This document shows, piece by piece, positions 15,604 to 23,614 of a stretch of 31,568 nucleotides of DNA (positions within the stretch are counted from its first letter, which is position 1; each line of letters begins with the position of its first letter). The translations under genes were made by a program, and so were the position numbers. The notes under the pieces are model-generated. The model searched no databases and was not told the DNA's origin. It saw only the letters and a list, made by a program, of their open reading frames with translations. Origin of the DNA: CAZXTR01 sp964643615 (GTDB lineage: Bacteria > Pseudomonadota > Alphaproteobacteria > CAAHEQ01 > UBA3637); assembly GCA_964643615.1 (NCBI GenBank), contig CAZXTR010000009.1, forward strand, positions 1 through 31,568, given 5' to 3'.

Positions 15604-17094
15604 TTATATTTTTTTACGCATTGTAGGAAAAGCTACCACATCACGAATAGATGTAGAGCCCGTCATTAACATAATCAACCTATCAATTCCAACACCCAAG
15701 CCTCCCGTCGGCGGCATCGCATGCTCTAATGCCGTGACAAAGTCCTCATCCATCATATTAGCTTCTTCATCTCCCGATTCACGTTGGCGAACTTGTTCTT
15801 CCAGCCGAGCCCGTTGGTCAAGTGGGTTTGTTAATTCGCTGTATGCATTGCCCATTTCCCATCCATTAATAAAAGGCTCAAACCGTTCTACCAAGCGTGG
15901 ATTGTCCCTGTGTTCTTTAGTTAGTGGAGAAATATCTTTAGGATGATCTATTACAAAAGTCGGCTGAATTAATTTCTTTTCGCATCTTTCTTCAAATACA
16001 GTTGAAACAATTGTGCCCCAATTCATTTTTTCTGTCACCACAGAAATGTTCAACTTTTGCGCCATCTCAAAGGCTTGTTGCCCTGTTTCACACGATCCAA
16101 AGTCTACCCCAGTTTCTTGTAACACTAAATCCAACATAGAACGGCGCGGCCAATGGCCCCCTAAATTGATAGTTTTCCCGTCAAATTCTATCGTCGTCGT
16201 TCCGCAAATTTTCATTGCCACCGTTTGAACCATATTTTCAAATAAATCCATCATATCCTTATAATCTTTATAAATCCAATAAAGCTCCATCATTGTAAAT
16301 TCTGGATTATGACGAGTGTCCATTCCTTCATTGCGAAAGTTCCGACCAATTTCATAAACAGCTGGCATGCCTCCAACAATCAACCTTTTTAAATAAAGCT
16401 CCGGCGCTATACGTAAATATAAATCCATATCCAACGTATTATGGTGCGTGACAAATGGCTTTGCATTCGCCCCCCCTAAAATTGGATGCAAAATAGGCGT
16501 TTCTACTTCTAAAAAGCCTAAATTATTCAAATATTCACGAATGCACGATATTATTTGACTACGTTTGACCAAAGTCGCCATTGTTTGATCGTTGGTCATC
16601 ATGTCCAAATAACGCTGGCGATATTTAATGTCTTGGTCTACTAAGCCATGAAACTTTGCAGGCATTGGCAATAATGACTTTCCTAATACTGTCAATTTAT
16701 CCGTAGCTACTGTCAACTCCCCTCGCTTCGTCCGACGTACAGTACCTTCGGCCCCTACAATATCACCTAAATCCAACAAAGACAATACCGTTTTTTCCGA
16801 TTCAGGCAAACGCTCTAACGAACTAAACACTTGAACTTTTCCCGTAACATCATAAACATCCATAAACATCCCTGAATTGCGAATGGATTTAATTCGACCC
16901 GCGATTTTAACAACGTCTTGTGTCTCCGTATCATTAGGCAAGTTCGCGTATTTTTCATTCAATGTTTGCGCCGTTTGCGTTACTTGATAAGAATAAGGAT
17001 ACACGTTTAATCCTAAACTTTCCAATTTTTGTAATTTTTCAATACGAATAGAGCGTTGATCTAAATCTATGTAAGGCGGTTGATGTTCTGTCAT
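15604..17094 (-). CDS. lysS: Lysyl-tRNA synthetase, class II
   Basis: LysS charges tRNA-Lys. The 496 residues begin with an anticodon-binding OB fold (KIAGRIKSIRNSGMFMDVYD, about residues 63-82) and continue with the class II catalytic core. Motif 2 is FRNEGMDTRHNPEFTMMELY and motif 3 is GLGVGIDRLIML near the C-terminus. The length is normal for bacterial LysS. AAAGGA precedes the start, and a promoter is visible upstream. A tRNA-Lys gene lies elsewhere in the window (21589-21664) but is not linked to it. Confidence 0.97.
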   Translation of the reverse strand: MTEHQPPYIDLDQRSIRIEKLQKLESLGLNVYPYSYQVTQTAQTLNEKYANLPNDTETQDVVKIAGRIKSIRNSGMFMDVYDVTGKVQVFSSLERLPESEKTVLSLLDLGDIVGAEGTVRRTKRGELTVATDKLTVLGKSLLPMPAKFHGLVDQDIKYRQRYLDMMTNDQTMATLVKRSQIISCIREYLNNLGFLEVETPILHPILGGANAKPFVTHHNTLDMDLYLRIAPELYLKRLIVGGMPAVYEIGRNFRNEGMDTRHNPEFTMMELYWIYKDYKDMMDLFENMVQTVAMKICGTTTIEFDGKTINLGGHWPRRSMLDLVLQETGVDFGSCETGQQAFEMAQKLNISVVTEKMNWGTIVSTVFEERCEKKLIQPTFVIDHPKDISPLTKEHRDNPRLVERFEPFINGWEMGNAYSELTNPLDQRARLEEQVRQRESGDEEANMMDEDFVTALEHAMPPTGGLGVGIDRLIMLMTGSTSIRDVVAFPTMRKKI

Positions 17095-17120
17095 TTTAAT
17101 CCTTTCTTCACTTGGTTAAA

Positions 17121-17148
17121 AGCATACCATTTTTTAAAATTTCGTCAA
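17121..17148 (-). promoter_or_regulatory. lysS promoter
   Basis: Minus strand TTGACG (17148-17143) and TATGCT (17126-17121) with a 16-base spacer. Transcription would begin near 17114, about 20 bases before the lysS start. Confidence 0.6.
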
Positions 17149-17244
17149 CTTTTTTATTATTAAAACATAGAAAATGAATTTTTTAATTTTATTTTAATCT
17201 TTTGACTTTATTTTTAGATTGATAAAAAAAAGAGGGCTTCTCAT

Positions 17245-18354
17245 ATGATGGATACTAAAAACAATCGTTTGTCTTTTTCTAGAGCATTTTTTGCTGGCTT
17301 TAACATGTTTTCAACGCATGTTTTTTTCTTTGTCATGACATTGTCAACCATTATCGAGGTTGCCGTTGTTTTCCCTATTTTTTCATCTTTTAAATCCTTG
17401 TATTTTGAGTTTTTACAGACAGGAGAGATTCCTCCTTCTCTGATTGTGCGAGCGATTCTCTTGATTCTTTTGTTTGGATTGACTTTTGTCGGATTATTTG
17501 TTTTTATTTTAATGAGCAACAAAAAGTATGTTTTTAAAATTGGCGTTCATACCTCCTGGCGCTCTTTTTTAAAAGTTTTTTTTAAATTTTTGGCCTTATT
17601 AATTCCTGTGTTTATTATATCTCTAGCACAATTTAAGGCGGTTGTTCTATTTGTGCAAAAAATGTCGAATGTTCAATTGCCTGTCGAACAAATTACCCAC
17701 GTTTGCAGTCTTGTTTTTATTACGTTTCTTTTCTTATATCTAGCTTACGCTTTGCCCTTGTTTGTTAGGCGGTTCCAATTACCGTTGGTGCTTTGCCCAC
17801 AAAAAGTCAGTAAACATTTTATTATCTTTTTTATTTTCCTCGGAACGTTAATTGTCACTTGTTTTATGTTGAATTTTATGACGTCTAGCATTAGCCTTTG
17901 GCCTGGGCGCGTCTCCATGGCATGTGAACAAGATAGCTTAACATTAGGCTTTTATTGTATCAGTCTTTTAATCGTCAGTAGCATTGGCTTATTTCGCGCA
18001 CGTTTTATATTGTATCCTTTTGTAGTCAGCACAGCCGTCTATCTTTGTGCACCAGCATTTGGATTACCCCCGTTCCCTTTTGGATGGCTTGGATACACTA
18101 TTTTGTTGTTTACGTTTTCTTGTTTTTATTTTTCCTTGTTTCTATGTTCGTTTTGTTTTGGGTTCATATCTCATTTAGCTTGCCAGATTGCTTTGTTGTA
18201 TGAACGAGGACATATTTATTTTCAAGACGAAAACGAAATAGCCTTTCATAAATTCCAAGATGAATTAAATCATCCTGAAAACTACAAGTCTGAAGAACAG
18301 CCTGCTAGTGCTCCAGAAGCTCCAAATATTTTTCATTCAAATGCCCCTTTATAG
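17245..18354 (+). CDS. Polytopic membrane protein of unknown function
   Basis: I do not recognise the family. The 369 residues hold about eight hydrophobic segments, at roughly 18-46, 63-89, 104-126, 146-166, 185-211, 228-248, 253-278 and 283-315, then a hydrophilic, acidic C-terminal tail of about 45 residues rich in Glu, Pro and Ala. There are no obvious transporter motifs. The arrangement (long helical core, cytoplasmic tail) resembles uncharacterised integral membrane proteins of intracellular alphaproteobacteria, but that is an impression only. AGAGGG lies eight bases before the first of two adjacent ATGs. The stop is nine bases before the methyltransferase gene, so the two form an operon. 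Confidence 0.75.
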   Translation: MMDTKNNRLSFSRAFFAGFNMFSTHVFFFVMTLSTIIEVAVVFPIFSSFKSLYFEFLQTGEIPPSLIVRAILLILLFGLTFVGLFVFILMSNKKYVFKIGVHTSWRSFLKVFFKFLALLIPVFIISLAQFKAVVLFVQKMSNVQLPVEQITHVCSLVFITFLFLYLAYALPLFVRRFQLPLVLCPQKVSKHFIIFFIFLGTLIVTCFMLNFMTSSISLWPGRVSMACEQDSLTLGFYCISLLIVSSIGLFRARFILYPFVVSTAVYLCAPAFGLPPFPFGWLGYTILLFTFSCFYFSLFLCSFCFGFISHLACQIALLYERGHIYFQDENEIAFHKFQDELNHPENYKSEEQPASAPEAPNIFHSNAPL

Positions 18355-18363
18355 GATTTATTT

Positions 18364-19356
18364 ATGAAAAAACTGTGCCCCTATTTCGGGTCATGCGGAG
18401 GCTGTCTTTTTCAAGACCTGCCCTTTGATGAGTATTTAAAAAGTAAACGTCAAAAAATCGTCACTGCTTTAGCACGCAAAGCCATTCATTTTCCCATTGA
18501 TCCCGTGATTTCTGTGCCCGTTGAAACAAGACGACGCGCAACCTTTGCTTATCAAAATAACAAGTTTGGTTTTTTTCGCAAAAAAAGTCATGATTTGATT
18601 GACATTCACCATTGTTTATTATTGGTTCCTACTTTACAAAATTTAATGCCCTCTTTAAAAACTTTGTGTCAACAAATTGGAGAACAAGCGTCTATTTGCG
18701 TTTTAATGACCAACGAGGGTGCCGATATTGCATTGTCGACAAAGAGCAAAGGCAAAACATCTTTGCACACGTTAGAGACAATTGCCTCTTTTTGCCAACA
18801 ACAACCTGTTCTTCGTTTCGTATTGAACAATGACATTATCTATCAAATTGCAAAATTACCTTATCCTTCAAACGTTTTTTTGCAACCTTCTCAAATGGGG
18901 GAGTCTTTGTTGGTAGAAAACGTTTTGCAACATGCAAAAGGAGCCCACAAAGGGTTAGATTTGTTTTGTGGCACGGGAACTTTTACGTTGCCAATGAATA
19001 AAGTTGGCATCATTACAAAAGGCGTCGATTTAACAGTCGATTCTATTCTTTTTTTAAAACAGCAAGGCGTCAATGCCATAATTCAAGATTTATTTCGTCA
19101 TCCCATTTTAGCGGAAGAATTGAACCTTTATGACGTAGTTGTATTAGATCCTGCGCGTGCAGGAGCTAATGCCCAATGCCAACAAATTGCTGAATCGTCC
19201 GTAGCAAAGGTGATTATGGTTTCTTGCAATCCCGCAACTTTTGCCAGGGATGCGCACACATTAACCAACGGAGGATATCAATTAAAACAATTAACTCCTA
19301 TTGATCAATTTATTTATTCCGAGCATATCGAAATTGTTAGCCTTTTTGAAAGATAA
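18364..19356 (+). CDS. 23S rRNA (uracil-5-)-methyltransferase, RlmC/RlmD (TrmA superfamily)
   Basis: The enzyme methylates C5 of a uridine in RNA using S-adenosylmethionine. It has the iron-sulfur cysteines of the RlmC/RlmD group: Cys5, Cys11, Cys14 (CPYFGSCGGC) and Cys84 (HHC). The SAM motif is DLFCGTGTF at 199-207, DPARAG follows at 262-267, the nucleophile is Cys288 in VSCNPATFARD and the general base is Glu323 in HIEIV. At 330 residues it lacks the N-terminal TRAM domain that longer members carry. Which uridine it modifies (747 or 1939 in E. coli numbering) cannot be told from sequence alone. Confidence 0.88.
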   Translation: MKKLCPYFGSCGGCLFQDLPFDEYLKSKRQKIVTALARKAIHFPIDPVISVPVETRRRATFAYQNNKFGFFRKKSHDLIDIHHCLLLVPTLQNLMPSLKTLCQQIGEQASICVLMTNEGADIALSTKSKGKTSLHTLETIASFCQQQPVLRFVLNNDIIYQIAKLPYPSNVFLQPSQMGESLLVENVLQHAKGAHKGLDLFCGTGTFTLPMNKVGIITKGVDLTVDSILFLKQQGVNAIIQDLFRHPILAEELNLYDVVVLDPARAGANAQCQQIAESSVAKVIMVSCNPATFARDAHTLTNGGYQLKQLTPIDQFIYSEHIEIVSLFER

Positions 19357-19387
19357 CTTTTCTTTTCGGATTGTTTAAAATTTTTTA

Positions 19388-19416
19388 TTGACAAAAGAGG
19401 CGTTTTCCCCTATGGT
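19388..19416 (+). promoter_or_regulatory. rpmJ promoter
   Basis: A consensus TTGACA (19388-19393), a 17-base spacer and TATGGT (19411-19416). Transcription would start near 19423, 39 bases before rpmJ. This is one of the strongest promoters in the window by match. Confidence 0.75.
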
Positions 19417-19461
19417 AATTTCTTTAAAGTGTTTTATCTGATAAAGAAGGTAAGGTGTTGT

Positions 19462-19587
19462 ATGAAAATCGCAAGCTCTTTAAGTGCTCTTTTGAAGCGC
19501 GATAAAGATAATAAGTTGGTACGCAGAAAAGGTTGCGTTCGAATTATTAACAAGAAAAAGCCTCGTTACAAAGCGAAACAAGGTTAA
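19462..19587 (+). CDS. rpmJ: 50S ribosomal protein L36
   Basis: A 41-residue basic protein, MKIASSLSALLKRDKDNKLV at the start and KKPRYKAKQG at the end. It matches the alphaproteobacterial L36 (start MK-x-SL, then DN-x-x-VRRKG, then a C-terminal RxKAxQG). It has one Cys (residue 25) and so lacks the zinc-binding cysteines of the other L36 type. AAGG lies upstream of the start. It has its own promoter and terminator, so it is a single-gene unit, common for rpmJ in this class. Confidence 0.95.
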   Translation: MKIASSLSALLKRDKDNKLVRRKGCVRIINKKKPRYKAKQG

Positions 19588-19591
19588 AAAG

Positions 19592-19618
19592 ACCCGCCAT
19601 TTTGTGGCGGGTTTTTTG
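19592..19618 (+). terminator. Intrinsic terminator of rpmJ, probably bidirectional
   Basis: ACCCGCCA and TGGCGGGT form a perfect eight-pair stem around a TTTTG loop, followed by six Ts. On the minus strand the same stem is followed by TCTTTTT, so it can also end transcription of the gene at 19652. Confidence 0.92.
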
Positions 19619-19651
19619 TTGAACATTTATACCTATTTAATTCTTAATGTT

Positions 19652-20296
19652 TTATCGCGATGAAATCGACACCTTCGCCAAAGCTAGTTTTCTAGCTTCC
19701 TCTTTTTGATAATTTGCAAAGGACAGAGTCAGTTTTTTTTCCATTTCTTTCTCAATCTTTTTATTGGGAATCCCCGTGGTCGAACTTGCTAACCGTCCCC
19801 AAAAACCAATTGCTCCTTTTTCTGATTTTACCGCTTTTTTAGCCACTTCTTGTAAGTCAATAACTTTGGCATCATCCATTGCAAACATCCAGTCCACAAC
19901 TTGAGGAAGCGCCGTTTTGAACTCCGTCTGAGTCATAGGCTTCACAATTTCTTTTTCCTGAACAAAAAATTGCATAAATGGTACATCGTTTTGTACGGTA
20001 ATCGAAGCTGACGCTTTATCAGTTAAGAAAACATACGCTTTGTTTTTTATTTTTATATCTTGCAAAGAGAGGCCTATTTTATTCCCCGCAATCAAATTCC
20101 CTAATTGTAATATTTCATTGTCTTGTTGTGCTTTTAGATAATCAGCGTTTTTAATAGTGATTCCAGCAAACGTTAAATCCGTATTTTCTTCCCCTTGAAC
20201 TCCAACAATACTCGCCGTTGCAACCGCCCCCACCATCGTCAAATTCTTTAACAAACTTACTTTTTTTTGGGTTTTCTTTTTTCGTGTCATTAGCAT
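19652..20296 (-). CDS. Hypothetical exported or membrane-anchored protein
   Basis: The family is not recognised. The 214 residues begin with a strongly basic stretch (TRKKKTQKKVSLLKN), then a hydrophobic segment (about residues 19-33, TMVGAVATASIVGV) that could be a signal peptide or anchor, and a soluble domain of mixed strands and helices ending in a Lys-rich helix. An N-terminal ITIKNADYLKAQQDNEI segment and a middle rich in Lys/Asp have no known motif. GGAG lies seven bases before the ATG. It follows the kinase-like gene after 86 bases on the same strand, so they may share a transcript, and it ends at the rpmJ terminator. Confidence 0.65.
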   Translation of the reverse strand: MLMTRKKKTQKKVSLLKNLTMVGAVATASIVGVQGEENTDLTFAGITIKNADYLKAQQDNEILQLGNLIAGNKIGLSLQDIKIKNKAYVFLTDKASASITVQNDVPFMQFFVQEKEIVKPMTQTEFKTALPQVVDWMFAMDDAKVIDLQEVAKKAVKSEKGAIGFWGRLASSTTGIPNKKIEKEMEKKLTLSFANYQKEEARKLALAKVSISSR

Positions 20297-20382
20297 AAGT
20301 CAGCTCCTTTATTGTTGTCTTCTTGTAGGGTATGCCTTTTTTTATTTCGCGCTAGTAAAATTTCATCTTTATTTCCAATAAG

Positions 20383-21012
20383 TTATTCCTTTACATGTTC
20401 TTGTATGAGCTTCCTTGATTGATTAATTAAAAGTCTTTGTTGTGATGTAATTTTATGAGGTTGACAAACTTCATTACTTATTGCCTTTGCTTGAGCAAAT
20501 TGACAGATTCTAGCATAGGTGTTCTTTACAACTGTATTAAGATCCTCTCTGTTATTTACAAAAATAGTTGTTTTTGGGTCAAGAACGTATTGAAATTTTT
20601 CCAAAAAAAATTCTCTTTTCTTTGCGTCGTCTAATAAAGCCTCCTGTTGATCTCCATCTGTTTTGTTTGTATAAACGAACAATGTTAAATCAGGCTTTAA
20701 ACTAGGAGAAAATATATTACGACCTAAATCTAAATTTTGCCTAGTCACTTGGCTAGAAACAATTGTATCAAGCAAGCTTTTAACATAATAAACATTTGAA
20801 TTTTTATAGTCAGATTTTGTCTTAATAAGTTCAGAATACCAAGCATTCGCAGCAAAATAATACAACACATGGACTAATGGAGAAGACCTTGATACATTTT
20901 CATCCATTTTTTTACTGCCTATAAAAAAAGAGGAGCCCTTGTCTATCTCTCTTAACCCCGTTGAAATTGATTTTATTTCACTGCCGTCCAGTCCTGTTAT
21001 TACAACGAACAT
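20383..21012 (-). CDS. Thymidylate-kinase-like protein with degenerate P-loop
   Basis: The start FVVITGLDGS aligns with the opening of thymidylate kinase (YIVIEGLEGAGKTT in E. coli), and KPDLTLFVYTN matches its RPDLTLYLDV strand. HVLYYFAANAWYSELI aligns with the MFYAARVQLVETVI helix. However, the Walker A loop reads GLDGSEIKSIS: the Gly before Lys is lost and one residue is inserted. The Asp-Arg-His/Tyr catalytic motif is also replaced (NVYYVKSLLD). At 209 residues the length is right. It is probably a non-catalytic or altered relative and not the cell's dTMP kinase. AGGAG precedes the ATG, and a good promoter lies at 21137-21165. Confidence 0.6.
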   Translation of the reverse strand: MFVVITGLDGSEIKSISTGLREIDKGSSFFIGSKKMDENVSRSSPLVHVLYYFAANAWYSELIKTKSDYKNSNVYYVKSLLDTIVSSQVTRQNLDLGRNIFSPSLKPDLTLFVYTNKTDGDQQEALLDDAKKREFFLEKFQYVLDPKTTIFVNNREDLNTVVKNTYARICQFAQAKAISNEVCQPHKITSQQRLLINQSRKLIQEHVKE

Positions 21013-21136
21013 TTTTCTCCTTTCGGTTGTTATTCTTAATAAAGTAAGCTCTTTAGCTTTTGTTACATCTAATTCTTCATCCTATTTTAGGCTAACATCT
21101 TGTAAAAAGACTATTTTTTATGCTAAAAAACAATCC

Positions 21137-21165
21137 AGTGTAACATAATATTCTATAAAAGTCAA
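21137..21165 (-). promoter_or_regulatory. Promoter of the kinase-like gene
   Basis: Minus strand TTGACT (21165-21160) and TACACT (21142-21137) with a 17-base spacer. The transcript would carry a leader of about 118 bases before the ATG at 21012. Confidence 0.6.
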
Positions 21166-21186
21166 TATATTTTAACTATTTCTTAA

Positions 21187-21306
21187 TTGTTTTTAACCCC
21201 GTTTTATGCCGATAGAAATGTACAAGACTGTAATATAAATGGACATACTTTTATTGGCTACGATGTTAATCAGGCCAGTTATCTAAAGAAGGTAAAACAA
21301 TGTTGA
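21187..21306 (+). pseudogene. Short open frame, possibly a decayed exported protein
   Basis: The frame opens with TTG after a stop and reads LFLTPFYADRNVQDCNING, then HTFIGYDVNQASYLKKVKQC. The first residues look like the end of a signal peptide with cleavage after YA. No ATG and no ribosome site are present, so an upstream portion may have been lost. The stop overlaps the next frame's ATG (ATGTTGA). Confidence 0.3.
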
Positions 21307-21440
21307 CTACGGTCAGAAGGCAATTACAAACGGGGCTCCCCTTACCAACAACAAAAGACATTGTTCGTTTTAAGCATGAACGTTTTGATGCGGTGTTTAG
21401 CATAACTGAAAAAACGGTAAAGACCTGTATGCAAAAATAG
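21300..21440 (+). CDS. Hypothetical 46-residue protein
   Basis: A short frame with an AAGAAGG ribosome site seven bases before its ATG. The product, starting MLTTVRRQLQTGLPLPTTKD, is basic, has no membrane segment and no family I know. It overlaps the preceding frame by seven bases in another phase. It could be a real coupled small gene or the remainder of one gene split by a frameshift. Confidence 0.35.
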   Translation: MLTTVRRQLQTGLPLPTTKDIVRFKHERFDAVFSITEKTVKTCMQK

Positions 21441-21551
21441 GTATAACCGCCCGTTTAAGAGTAAAAATTAAAGCAACCTATCGAACTTAGTAATTTTCTG
21501 TTATATTTTTGTTTCAAACTAACTTCTCTTTGGTTCGAACGGCCTATGTCT

Positions 21552-21588
21552 ACCAACAAAGGCCTCCTACTGCAGGGAAGTTTTTTGT

Positions 21589-21592
<4 letters not shown>
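21552..21592. repeat. Inverted repeat that includes the 3' end of tRNA-Lys
   Basis: ACCAACAAA (21552-21560) and TTTGTTGGT (21584-21592) are perfect inverse complements with a possible inner stem (CTTCC with GGAGG on the minus strand). On the minus strand the first arm contains the discriminator base and CCA of tRNA-Lys. The hairpin has no following T tract, so it does not look like an ordinary terminator. Confidence 0.7.
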
Positions 21593-21664
<72 letters not shown>

Positions 21665-21676
21665 CAACGGGGGCAG

Positions 21677-21705
21677 ATTGTACCCGATTCCACAAATTAA
21701 GTCAA
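21677..21705 (-). promoter_or_regulatory. tRNA-Lys promoter
   Basis: Minus strand TTGACT (21705-21700) and TACAAT (21682-21677) with a 17-base spacer. Transcription would start near 21670, giving a leader of about six bases before the mature tRNA. It lies 49 bases past the mnmG stop. Confidence 0.75.
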
Positions 21706-21753
21706 TAGGACAAGGCAAAAATTATGCAGTGATCATTTTAAAACGAACGTTAA

Positions 21754-23613
21754 TTACGTTTGTTTTTCCAACTTCACATATCCCAACAAAGCAATTAATG
21801 CTGCAGGCGTCATTCCAGGCAATCTGGAAGCCACCCCTATCGTTTCAGGTTGAGCTTGTTGCAAGCGTGTTTGGATTTCAATCGACAATCCCCCAACCTT
21901 TGAATAATCTATGTTGAGTGGAATTTTTAATTCTTCCTCTTTGCGTAAAGCTTGGATATCCAAGTCTTGGCGTAATAAATAACCAGCATATTTTCCTTCT
22001 ATTTCCATTTGTTCGGCGATATCTAATCGCACATTTACCAAAGACGGAAACGCTCGCACCATTACATCCCATGAAGATTGTTCATATCCTAGCCATTGTA
22101 ATATTGTCCTTTTGCCAGAAACATGCCCAACGTTTATGCCTTTAGATTGAAGTTCTTTTGCCGTCACGGACGTATGCATCACAATTTCTTTTGTTTTTTG
22201 ATATACCTTTTCTTTTTCATAAAAGGCCTTGCGTCGATTTTCTCCAACACACCCCACTTGAATGCCTAATGGAGTTAATCTTAAATCTGCATTATCTGAT
22301 CGCATCGTTAAACGATACTCGGCACGCGAAGTAAACAAACGATACGGTTCGTCTACACCAAAAAATGTAATATCGTCTATCATCACGCCAATATAGCTAT
22401 TTGTTCTATTTAAAATTAAAGGGGTCTCTTTACCTAAAGCTTTGACACCCGCATTCACGCCAGCAACCAAGCCTTGCCCCCCTGCCTCTTCATAGCCCGT
22501 CGTCCCGTTGATTTGCCCTGCTAAAAACAAACCTTCTATTTTTTTTGTTTCCAGTGTGCGCTTCAATTGGCGAGGGTCAACATAATCGTATTCAATCGCA
22601 TAAGCATAGCGCAGCACTTTGACCTCTTCCAATCCCGGAATCGTGTGCAAGAAAACATCTTGAACATCCACAGGCAAAGAAGTTGAAATCCCATTTGGAT
22701 AAATACTGTTCCCTTCTCGTGTTTCAGGTTCTAAAAAAACGTGATGAGAATCGCGTCCTTTAAATCTAACAAGCTTATCTTCAATGCTGGGACAATAACG
22801 CGGCCCGATAGATTTTATTTGCCCAGAATACATAGGGGCTCGAGATAAGTTCGCCAAAATAATTTCATGTGTTTTAGGCGTTGTTTGCGTTACAAAGCAA
22901 TTAATTTGGGATTGATTTATAGATGCTGTCATAAAAGAAAAAGGACGCGGATTTTTATCGCCTTCTTGAGGCGTTGTTTGCGTCCAATCAATAGATTGTC
23001 TGTCCAATCGCGCAGGGGTTCCCGTCTTCAACCGCCCCATAGTTAATCCCATTTTTAATAAATCAGTCGTTATGCCTGAACATGAAATATCTCCCCATCG
23101 ACCTCCGATTGTTTTGTTTGTTCCTTGGTGCATCAAGCCATTTAAAAACGTGCCAGTGGTAATTACAATGGAATTACATGTCAACCTTTCCCCGTCTGCC
23201 AATTTGACCCCAAAAACTTTGTTTTTTAAAGGGTCAAACAAGATTCCTTCAACTGCATTTTCTATAACTTTTAAACAAGGGTAGTTTTGCAATGTTTCTT
23301 GCATTATTTTTTTGTATAAATCCTTATCGGCTTGCGCTCGAGGACCTTGAACTGCGGGGCCCTTAGATAAATTTAACATCCGAAATTGCAAACCAGATTT
23401 ATCAATGACCTTTCCCATGACGCCGTCCAACGCGTCAATTTCACGCACTACCGTTCCTTTACCTAAACCACCAATTGCAGGATTACAAGACATATCCCCA
23501 ATAGAAGTTATTTTATGTGTAATTAAAGCCGTTTTTGCGCCTATCCTTGCCGAAGCTGTGCAAGCTTCGCACCCTGCATGGCCTCCACCCACAACAATAA
23601 CATCAAAATCCAT
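21754..23613 (-). CDS. mnmG: tRNA uridine-5-carboxymethylaminomethyl synthesis enzyme MnmG (GidA)
   Basis: MnmG, with MnmE, installs the carboxymethylaminomethyl group on the wobble uridine of tRNAs reading split codon boxes. It is an FAD enzyme: GGGHAGCEA at about residues 9-17 binds FAD, and family marks include CNPAIGGLGKGTVVREIDAL and GQINGTTGYEEAGGQG. The 619 residues are full length. The Cys-rich catalytic segment and the helical C-terminal domain that binds MnmE and tRNA are intact. The gene starts one base after the mnmE stop, an unusually tight mnmE-mnmG pair. Confidence 0.97.
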   Translation of the reverse strand: MDFDVIVVGGGHAGCEACTASARIGAKTALITHKITSIGDMSCNPAIGGLGKGTVVREIDALDGVMGKVIDKSGLQFRMLNLSKGPAVQGPRAQADKDLYKKIMQETLQNYPCLKVIENAVEGILFDPLKNKVFGVKLADGERLTCNSIVITTGTFLNGLMHQGTNKTIGGRWGDISCSGITTDLLKMGLTMGRLKTGTPARLDRQSIDWTQTTPQEGDKNPRPFSFMTASINQSQINCFVTQTTPKTHEIILANLSRAPMYSGQIKSIGPRYCPSIEDKLVRFKGRDSHHVFLEPETREGNSIYPNGISTSLPVDVQDVFLHTIPGLEEVKVLRYAYAIEYDYVDPRQLKRTLETKKIEGLFLAGQINGTTGYEEAGGQGLVAGVNAGVKALGKETPLILNRTNSYIGVMIDDITFFGVDEPYRLFTSRAEYRLTMRSDNADLRLTPLGIQVGCVGENRRKAFYEKEKVYQKTKEIVMHTSVTAKELQSKGINVGHVSGKRTILQWLGYEQSSWDVMVRAFPSLVNVRLDIAEQMEIEGKYAGYLLRQDLDIQALRKEEELKIPLNIDYSKVGGLSIEIQTRLQQAQPETIGVASRLPGMTPAALIALLGYVKLEKQT

Positions 23614-23614
23614 T

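Larger units (their letters stand above)
21013..21588. other. Gene-poor region with short overlapping frames
   Basis: These 576 bases hold the promoter and leader of the kinase-like gene (minus), two short overlapping plus-strand frames (21187-21440) that may be real small genes or a relic, and the hairpin past tRNA-Lys (21552-21592). The stretch 21441-21551 shows nothing I can identify. Confidence 0.5.

Noticed and set aside
17241..17522. Minus-strand 93-codon frame
   Set aside because: Antisense to the membrane protein at 17245, Lys-rich because of the Phe-rich codons opposite.
21013..21100. N-terminal extension of the kinase-like protein
   Set aside because: The frame is open for about 23 codons before the ATG but has no start codon there and begins at a stop; the ATG has a perfect ribosome site.
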